Of a stretch of 64,000 nt of DNA, positions 56,623-64,000 are shown piece after piece. Within the stretch, counting starts at the first letter, position 1; each line of letters starts with the position of its first letter. The position numbers and the translations under genes were made by a program. The notes below the pieces were generated by a model that did not search any database, was not told the origin of the DNA, and saw only the letters and a list, made by a program, of their open reading frames with translations. The DNA is from Choristoneura fumiferana (Eukaryota > Arthropoda > Insecta > Lepidoptera > Tortricidae), in NCBI RefSeq assembly GCF_025370935.1, contig NC_133476.1, positions 6,767,423 through 6,831,422 on the forward strand. Reading direction: 5' to 3'.

Positions 56623-57177
56623 GGTTCCGGAGCCAAAATGGCAAAAACGGAACACTTATAGTTTCGCCATGTCTGTCTGTCTGTCCGTCCGCGGCTTTGC
56701 TCAGGGACTATCAATGCTAGAAAGCTGTAATTTTGCACGGATATATATGTAAACTATGCCGCCAAAATAGTATAATAAAAAAGGAAAAAAAAATTTTTAG
56801 TGTACCTCCAATAGACTTAAAGTGGGGGTGATTTTTTTTCTCATCCAACCCTATAGTGTGGGGTATCGTTGGATAGGTCTCTTAAAATCGAGCGTCCCCC
56901 TCCCCCTCTAAAATCTAAACCGGTGGGTGAAAAAATTAAAAAAAATACAGGATGGTAGTAAGTACCTATATCAAACTTACAAGGAAAACTATCGGCTAAG
57001 TTTGCTTGATAATTATTAGTAGTTTCAAAGTAAATAGCAGCCTAAGGTATAAAATATACCTAAACTTGGAAGATTCCGTATAAAATACGAAATCCTTAGA
57101 AAAATATCACTTAATTTTTTAGTAATGGCTACGGAACCCTATTTTGGGCGTGTCCGACACGCTCTTGGCCGGTTTTT
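56623..57177 (+). repeat. TCTG-microsatellite interspersed repeat, copy D
   Basis: Starts GGTTCCGGAGCCAAAATGGC, has a short TCTG array (three to four units), the CATCCAACCCTATAGTGTGG body and ends GGGCGTGTCCGACACGCTCT plus TGGCCGGTTTTT. Full-length like copy A, with the shortest plus-strand array. Confidence 0.85.
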
Positions 57178-57223
57178 ATTTTTAATTACGCGCCTTATTT
57201 ATTTTTAGTGCAAAAATAAGGGT

Positions 57224-57324
57224 ACGTACAGTCGGTGGCATAACATAAGTACCTACTATCCACTTTTCTATGCAACTAGGATGAAAAAGTAGATACATAA
57301 AGTTAGGGAACCGACCGTACGTAC
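57224..57324. mobile_element. small fold-back element
   Basis: GTACGTACAGTCGGT on the left and ACCGACCGTACGTAC on the right, with inner CTATCCACTTTT / AAAAAGTAGATAC pairing imperfectly. About 101 bp, no coding capacity. Confidence 0.55.
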
Positions 57325-57331
57325 ATTATAA

Positions 57332-57422
57332 ACTGAACGGCAAAAAATCTGGCCTTCAAATGTATGCAGTACTTAATAGGTAATTTTGTATGTAGAAAGG
57401 GCCAAATTTTGTGCCGCTGAGA
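57332..57422. mobile_element. short fold-back MITE, CTCAGCGGCAAAAAA family, copy 2
   Basis: Inverted relative to the copy at 38037 and slightly longer: ends ACTGAACGGCAAAAAATCTG and complement of TTTTGTGCCGCTGAG. Internal TTTTGTATGTAGAAAGGGCC matches the other copy's complement. Confidence 0.75.
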
Positions 57423-60400
57423 GTGTCAAAAGCATTCTCTACGACTACGAGGACAAGTTCTGGCTTTTATAAATTTTATCAGCTATGTAACGTGTCTTTT
57501 TTCTGAGCAAAGTCAAAGGTGGCATTTACAAAAATACATTAATTAAAAAAAACCGCTAATAGTAAAGTTTAAGTTATTGTTTTATTTATTTTATGTAGGT
57601 ACCTACTATCAAAATAAATGAACAACAAGCTACTTTTACAGGAAAAGTCGTAGCGACATCGCATTGCTTGAAAAGCGTTTTTTTTATGAAACTTACTGTA
57701 AGCATGTTAACGTTATGTTATCAGCCTTAATATGTTTCAAGACAGCGTCCAAATAATTCCGCTTCTTTCTAACTGGGCCACGAAAGGAGCCTCGCAAAGC
57801 TAATGTCGCCGACGTCCAAGTTTGGTATAACACGGCAACTGATTAAATATATCGTATGTTTTAGGGTTCCGTAGTTTTCTGTTCATTGCACGGTCGTAAC
57901 GCTCGTCACACTGTGATTTTCTGACAACACACGCAATGAACCGGCAAAACGTTTTCGAATTCAATCTAGTAAGACGCATAAAAATGTTTCAAATGTACCG
58001 CCGTGCTGGCAGCACTTCTACTTAATATAGTTAACTCTTTATAGCGCTATTAATACGCCTTATTCGCGTCAATTATGAGGTATTGTCTCTGTATATGGGT
58101 ACATACTTATTTAAGATAGTTCTGTTTAGTACTTGCTATGCTACCCAGAAAGATAAAGTTCCTCAATTTGATAGTTGGATATTGTGATCTACCCACGGTC
58201 TTCGTATCATGTTCGGCATAACAATTTCAATAGCCGTCGTTAAATCATTCGATCTGACGCATTTATAACACGAATTAACAAGAAACTATGGTTATGCCAA
58301 GAAGAGGAAAATGTTATTTTACAAGGGTGATCACTTTCTACAGGTAAAGTTTCCTGCATTAGGTAGGTAATATTAATATCTACCAGGTCACAGCGGAGCA
58401 TGGAAAATATCGGACACGTCCTACCATCCGAGAAATAGTCGTATAATTTTATGCACGCTTTTTTAAGTCAGATATTAGCGTAGGTGGCTGTACAGGCAAG
58501 GATAGAAAAGTGTTAAAAGCCGTCTAGGTCAGAAATACATGGATACTGAAGAAATTTCCATTCAATTGAAATTAAGGTTAAAACAGCATTGTTTGTACCA
58601 TCACGTAACTTAGTTAAAGATTAAAAGAGCTTAGAAAGAAGCAACGACTAAACGGGCTTAGCGAATATGTACGGATGATCATATAACTATATCTACAATA
58701 GATTTTACTACGTCAGTGACAGCGATTAGATTAAATCAATAGGTAGCGTTAACGCGCGTTGACAATGCATCCTAAACTAAACCTTACTGTGCTTGAATAG
58801 ATTAGTTTGACTAAGCTTCCTGGGGAATTCTGACCGATAGGAAAACGGGTATCCTGACTAATAGTAAGGTTTAGGTTTGTTACGTTTGTATGTACATTCA
58901 CCAGCAGCAGCACCAATATCTGATAGGTACGACTCTATTTCTACGGCCGGTAGGACGTGTATTTTTGCACGTTCCGCTGTGGCATGTATATTAATTCAGG
59001 ACACTGTACACTTAGAGTATCTACTCACTTGACCATAATGGTATGGAGATATTTTGAGAGTCTGAGAAGGACATAGGATAATTTTAATCCCGACAAATTG
59101 TAGTTTCCGCAGACGCGTGTATAAATGAACTATCCTATGTCCTTCCCAAGAGTTTAAACTTCGTACCAAACTTCGTCTAAATCGATTTAGCGGTTTAATA
59201 TGTGTCCTTCGCAAACAGAGATTACATTCTGAATCCGCAAAAACGCCGCAATTATTTATTTTATTTTTATTTTTTATTCGAATGGATGGCATACGAGCAT
59301 GTGGCAATAAGCGATTTATTGGAACTTTCAAAATATATTGCAGCATTTTTAAACACTTCGACGATCGATGCACTTAAAAATATCTCATAGTGCTTTTAAT
59401 TTGATGTGTATAAATTCATGACATATTATTTCTTCTATTTATTTATAACAGCAGTCGGTACCTAAATTTATTATTTTGTCCGGAAAAATCGAGTACGTCT
59501 AAAGCGCGAGTACATTGAGCCATTTTCGTAATATTTTTATGAGTAACGTAGTCTCCCTAAAAGCCAAACACCTTCTAGACAGAAGTAAATTCATTGTGAC
59601 TAATTTAAGTACCTGCTTAATTACAAATTAGGTTTCTTTGACAATCACACATTTAAACAGCTCATTTATTAAAATTGAACCAGTGTCTTCACAGGTCTTC
59701 ATGCAATACGGAGGAACATACGTTTCTAAATGGGTACCCATTTTTGCATAATGTTATGTACCTACGTAGGCACATACAATACGTGGATCACTAAAGTCGC
59801 GGCTTAAGGTTTAGTTACAAGTTAAAGGGTAATACTGAAAACCAGTGCTACAGCTTGCCGTGCCAAAACGCTGAGTAGAGGCCTCTTTGCTTCTTTAGGC
59901 TATGTAAAGTTATGCTATTGATTTTAGCATATTTTTCTTGATGTACCAAACTTTGGCAAATAAAATTATTCTTATTCTTAAATCATAACCCTGCCGTTTA
60001 GGAATTATTGTCATTTGAACATCAAACTCTATCATAAATGACACAAAGTTTGATGTTCATATAGTGTTCATATATCAAAAAATTGACTTGGGCGTTAGGA
60101 GGCTATGCAGCTTTATTTTGTCATTTTCATTTTATTTCGATGGATTTCTTCTCTTTTATTATTTTAAGTAATAAAAGTACCTACAAGTACTATTTTTGGT
60201 AGAGAATCTAGATATTTATAACTGGATTTTCGTATGTATGTTAAAAAATAGTAGCTCGTTAAAAACTAAGTTTAATATGCTTTGCAAAGAATGATTTTAT
60301 AACGCTATCAACATTTATTTCCAACATTTCCTTTTTACTATCCTAAACTAGGTACCTGCGCAGAATATATTAAATGTTAAACGTACTTAAACATTTGCTT

Positions 60401-61184
60401 TTGTTTACAAAATCTCTATCACAATTACCGAAGAATAATAAAATAATTGCATTTGGATCTAGTCACTATTGTATTCAAAAACAATTGATTGTTCAATAGC
60501 AATAAAATAGTCATTAAATGTACGAATTAAGTAAGTGGCGAACCATCTCTGATTAAAGATTAAATTACAAATGATCGCTACATTTTATTTTATAAGTAGT
60601 GAATTTAATAAAAAATAATTTTACTTAGCTTATCTATTCAATTATCTCAAGTTGGTACCTGTCTTTCACACGACTTTAAATAGTTTAGTTGGGGCCCTAG
60701 TTTATTTTTTGCTCCAGGGCCTTTGGTTACCAGCTACGCCAATCTCTTGCACCGATATATGACTAATTGAGAATTGTACATAAGTATTCTTATTAGTTTT
60801 TTTGCGTTGTGTAAACTGTAGGTATACTTCTTCACATTTTAATATCATGGTCAATAGCCTGAAGAAACTACTTACTACTCATATTATACTTCATTGAGCT
60901 AGAGTGGGTGATCTCTCAGTGCGACTCATTTCAAATCCCCGACGTCAAACGAACATTGTCATTTTGTGACCTCTATATTGAATGGCGCAGAGCCGTAAAA
61001 TATTAAAATTGACAGTAGATCTACATTAAAACGACCGTATCTTACTAGGTGACTCGTGAAATGGTACTAGGTACGGATAATCCATCTACCATTGACGCAC
61101 GGAACCCAAAATCAGTGACCGATAACGCGATACGTCATCACAAGATAGGTAATTCGCTAGCAAAAATATAGAAATGGTACTAAC
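57423..61184. other. non-coding, possibly AdoR intron 1
   Basis: No second AdoR exon recognised. Fragments only: 59262-59300 resembles the A-rich end of the GCAGGTGGTAG repeat; 59040-59150 has an inverted GGACATAGGATA...TATCCTATGTCC pair from the common lepidopteran repeat; 59935-59990 looks like a LINE tail (GGCAAATAAAATTATTCTTA). The rest is AT-rich. Confidence 0.4.
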
Positions 61185-61611
61185 TTATAGCTGTTTTGGT
61201 GCGCACATTCCGAGAGTAGCACATCGGATGAAGAATGGCCCAGTAGCGGTCCACAGACACGGCCACCAGGCAGAAGATACTGATGGTACACAGCATCACC
61301 AGCAGCGACACCGTGAACAGACAGGCGTGGAGGTTCCTCGGCAGCCCCACCGAAGCCAGGATCGCAAAAGGGATCCCTAACAGTCCCACCAACAAATCCG
61401 CCACCGCCAAAGACACTATGTAATAGTTCGTGCGCCGCCTCAGCCGCCTGTCCCTCCGGAAAACATGAATCACCATAGCATTTCCAACTATCGCCACTAA
61501 AGCCACTAAGATCTCTAAGGTGGTGTAAGCCGCGTACAGCTCAGGAGTGGGCGACCGGTGCGGCCCAGGTACCACTGTGGTCGCCTCTCCCACTTCCGAT
61601 GCTTCGGCCAT
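61185..61611 (-). CDS. AdoR: adenosine receptor, first coding exon (partial)
   Basis: Class A GPCR for extracellular adenosine at the plasma membrane. The exon covers 142 codons plus one base: an outside N-terminus (1-30), TM1 with the conserved N44 (VGNAMVIHV), TM2 with D72 (SLAVADLLVG), C97 for the TM3-ECL2 disulfide (LHACLF), TM3 and DRY at 121-123 (DRYWAILHP), then ICL2. IPFAILASVGL after TM2 is adenosine-receptor-like; amine receptors share the DRYWAI motif but not this part. The start at 61611 has a G at -3 and an in-frame TAA eleven codons upstream with no Met between. The exon ends at TATAA|GTTAGT (donor at 61184-61183); without splicing the next codon is TAG. Vertebrate adenosine receptors also have an intron in ICL2. 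TM4-7 are not visible in the window. Confidence 0.9.
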
Positions 61612-61990
61612 ACCGCAGCAAACTTTAAAATCTATTCCCGCATTTTATTTAAAAACATCGCGTAATATCACACTCCTGCGAAAATCGCAGCCATTTAACT
61701 CCACAAGCTTCACTTATTTTGTATCTCCTTTATTCAAGCTGGAAAGGTTTTTAAAAATATTAGCGTCATTATGGAATTCTGGAATGTTCAAATCGTATTC
61801 GAAAACTTTCGTTGCGTCGATTTACGGAGCGCGGGTGGTTAGCGAGCGAGCGTGTCCCGGCCGCGAGTCGCTTCCCGCCACTGCGCGGTTGGCGCGAAAC
61901 CTCGCCGAGCGGGACGCACGCCCAGAACACTTGTTGAGCTGTTGCGGCCGCGGCTGCGGCTTTCCGACTGCCTAAACCCTAAACTGCCGG
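61612..61990 (-). promoter_or_regulatory. 5' leader and GC-rich putative promoter of AdoR
   Basis: Directly upstream of the AdoR start. 61828-61970 is strongly GC- and CpG-rich (GCGAGCGAGCGTGTCCCGG, GCGGCCGCGGCTGCGGC) within AT-rich DNA, as expected for a promoter or first exon. No TATA box is seen. The plus-strand frame at 61547-61975 is an antisense artefact. Confidence 0.4.
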
Positions 61991-62445
61991 GATAGCTATT
62001 GTTGCTATGCAGCTATGCTAATTGTTAACAAATTACAAAGAAATCCTTTCTTTTAATATGAACAAAAGCAATCCTTACCAGTCAACGATAACTAACTACA
62101 TATACTAGTTTTTAAATAAAAGTCAAAGTAAGGCCATCAGTAAAAGAAAAAAAGAAAAAGAAAGAAAAGTAAGAAAGGAAAGTAAGGTCAGGGTAAGGGG
62201 TAGGGGTATCGTACGAATGGAAATGGAAACTGCTTTTATCTATTATCCTGTATAATAGTGGTAAGTGTTGGTTCTGTCAGGTGAGTTTGAGGTTTTTTTT
62301 ACAACAATTACCTATCAGATAACAGATAGCTCGGGAGCCTATTCGTCCTTGTCGACCAAAGTATCAACTAACTTTTACTTTTTACCAACTTAACTTTTCA
62401 ACCTGTTGACTCAGACTAAAAAATCCTGCTTACGAAAGTTTTTTT
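61991..62445. other. intergenic with purine-rich tract
   Basis: 62140-62205 is almost pure purine on the plus strand (GAAAAAAAGAAAAAGAAAGA and following), ending AGGGGTAGGGG. No gene. Confidence 0.5.
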
Positions 62446-62713
62446 TTTTATTATTCGACTGGATGGCAAACGAGCAAGGGGGTCTCCTGATGGTAAGAGA
62501 TCACCACCGCCCATAAACATCTGCAACACCAGGGGTATTGCAGATGCGCAGATTGCTAGAGGCCTAAGATACCTCAAGTGCCAGTAATTTCACCGGCTGT
62601 CTTACTCTCCACGCCGAAACACAACAGTGCAAGCACTGCTGCTTCACGGCAGGATTAGCGAGCAAGATGGTGGTCAATCCGGGCGGACCTTGCACAAGGT
62701 CCTACCACCTGCA
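62446..62713 (-). repeat. GCAGGTGGTAG interspersed repeat, copy 3
   Basis: Full inverted copy: ATTCGACTGGATGGCAAACG to GGTCCTACCACCTGC. It includes the AGAGGCCTAAGATACCTCAA middle. The T-run in front (plus strand) is its inverted A-rich tail. Confidence 0.85.
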
Positions 62714-63283
62714 AACAAGAGAGTGAGTTTACAAGAATTGCTTGGGAAATAATTAGATACGTCCTGTAAGTACTGTAACTAGATGATAGAGCCGGCGTCG
62801 CTACGACCGTAGCGATCCGTAAGGAGTAGCGTGCTACATATAGGGTAGGCTGGTGCTTAAACGACTGAAATTAAGTGTTTTTGCCCTTTGTAAAATTTGT
62901 GGCCAATGTATGACGTGATTGAACCATCGTTTATTCAAGGTCAACGCCCTAACTCCGCGGCCGTGATCTGATTTGACATGGCTAACGAAATTTTATAGTG
63001 GCTATGGTACGTTACGCATACTGATGAAGTGCGCTGATTTAGCATAAACTGAACAAGTCAAATGGGATTTTGTTGGAACTGGGATCACTTTAATCAATAA
63101 TAACGATTGTGATTATAAGTATAAGTAGCGGCAGATAACTCATCAGGATAAGATACGCTATAGCGCGTGTTACTAATTAATAGCTTAGAGTCGCAATCAA
63201 CTTTACGCGCGAGCGCCACGGAAATCAAAAATTAAATTAAAAAACTATAAACAAGTGTAACGTTTTAAACTTTCGTGATTCTC
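62714..63283. other. intergenic, nothing recognised
   Basis: AT-rich, no supported feature. Confidence 0.4.
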
Positions 63284-63594
63284 ACTCATAGTCAAAATAC
63301 CACAAACGGCACTTATCACGCTATTATTACACAAGTAATATTTACCTCGACGTTTCGTTTTCGGTGTGATAGGGTGACTAATAAAAGTGACCAAGTGCGG
63401 GTAGTTCGTGATACGAGTGCCGGCACTATTAGTGATCAAGTGCGGGTAGTTCGAAGAACTCGCGCTGCTAGGCAGACTTGACACCCCACACTTCAGTCTA
63501 CTCGTGACCACGGCAACAGTAACGTTGCCGAAACGTCGAGGTAAATATTACTTGTGTAATAATAGCGTGATAAGTCCCGTTTGTGGTATTTTGA
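63284..63594. mobile_element. fold-back element with 65-75-bp arms and internal direct repeat
   Basis: Left arm 63289-63357 (AGTCAAAATACCACAAACGG ... TACCTCGACGTTTCG) and right arm 63527-63594, its complement with about two mismatches. Between them AGTGACCAAGTGCGGGTAGT and AGTGATCAAGTGCGGGTAGT (63386 and 63431) repeat directly. Sense and antisense frames here are artefacts. Confidence 0.8.
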
Positions 63595-63672
63595 CTATAA
63601 ACAAGTGAATAAAAGTAACGACCTCGTGTCTTTGACCATTAAGGCGACTGAACCCCAAAAAAATTCATATGT

Positions 63673-63805
63673 CGAGTTTAGACTTGCAAGAAAAATCGTG
63701 CAAGTTGCATTACCTTGCGAGGCCGTAAAGCCAACGAGTTTGTTGTGGTAAATCGAGCACCGCAATGTAATGCAACTTGCACGATTTTTCTTGCGAGTCT
63801 CTCGG
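63673..63805. mobile_element. fold-back MITE, family FB-1 copy 2
   Basis: CGAGTTTAGACTTGCAAGAA to its complement (TTTCTTGCGAGTCTCTCGG). The interior GGCCGTAAAGCCAACGAGTT is the complement of that in copy 1, so it is inserted in the other direction. Confidence 0.8.
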
Positions 63806-63868
63806 CTATAGCTTTAAGCCGAGATCTGCTGCTACTGCATTGCCAGTGCAAACCCTGTGCAGTGTAAA

Positions 63869-63990
63869 TAAAGTGCGTAGGTGAGGTAGATGACTATAGG
63901 TTCACCCTGCTGGCTCGTGCTGAGCCACCGACCGAATTCAGACTGGTAGAAAATTATTTACATGTTTTTTGTAGTCGGTTCAATTTTTTT
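63869..63990 (+). mobile_element. fold-back MITE, family FB-3, right half only
   Basis: AAGTGCGTAGGTGAGGTAGA, TGACTATAGG, GCTGGCTCGTGCTGAGCCAC and a TGTTTTTTGTAGTCGGTTC end match the spacer and right arm of the copy at 13394. No left arm precedes it. Confidence 0.75.
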
Positions 63991-64000
63991 TAACGTTATA

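Noticed and set aside
59996..60060. short hairpin GAACATCAAACT...AGTTTGATGTTC
   Set aside because: Only a 12-bp stem with an 18-bp loop; too common in AT-rich DNA to interpret.
61547..61975. 142-codon plus frame opposite AdoR
   Set aside because: Antisense of the receptor's N-terminus and of its GC-rich leader; no motif.
1..64000. CRISPR array, bacterial operon or symbiont insert
   Set aside because: No regularly spaced direct repeats with unique spacers, and no clustered long prokaryotic ORFs or ribosome-binding sites.

Overview
The window is AT-rich eukaryotic nuclear DNA, very likely from a lepidopteran (moth or butterfly). The reasons are large AT-rich intergenic spaces, spliced genes with GT/AG introns, and dense lepidopteran-type repeats: LINE 3' ends finishing in (TGA)n, tRNA-derived SINEs, fold-back MITEs, and a TCTG-microsatellite-bearing repeat. 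I see no bacterial operons, CRISPR arrays, rRNA genes or stand-alone tRNA genes.

Only three loci look like real host protein genes. (1) 36877-37686, minus: a 269-residue single-exon membrane protein with a signal peptide, three N-glycosylation sequons and a C-terminal membrane anchor; I do not recognise the family. (2) 39470-42032, plus: a three-exon gene whose predicted 528-residue product ends in a BEN DNA-binding domain and starts with a small insect-type domain. A splice acceptor seems to sit directly before its ATG. (3) 61185-61611, minus: the first coding exon of an adenosine receptor (AdoR), ending at a splice donor in the second intracellular loop. I did not find its later exons. They would lie at lower coordinates, perhaps outside the window, so most of 42-61 kb could be AdoR intron.

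The rest is repeats. 1-36 kb is a gene desert with a SINE/LINE/MITE mosaic, many almost perfect inverted repeats (9.6, 19.2, 20.6, 31.2 and 31.3 kb), and a LINE tail with a 12-bp target-site duplication whose empty site is preserved 3.3 kb away. 34.1-35.6 kb holds four DNA-transposon relics in a row, including a hAT-type element with a perfect 8-bp duplication. 46.2-47.3 kb is a 794-bp long-TIR element that split a SINE. 50.6-52.7 kb is the most unusual segment: about 2.1 kb bounded by 21-nt inverted repeats, carrying a 60-codon Lys/Arg-rich ORF and a set of about seven related CAGRYTAMAGTKAA motifs. 53-57 kb and 61.6-64 kb carry more SINEs, fold-backs and the TCTG repeat.

The host genes show no evident functional link to one another. 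The main interest is the repeat layer, its nesting order, and the uncharacterised element at 50.6-52.7 kb.
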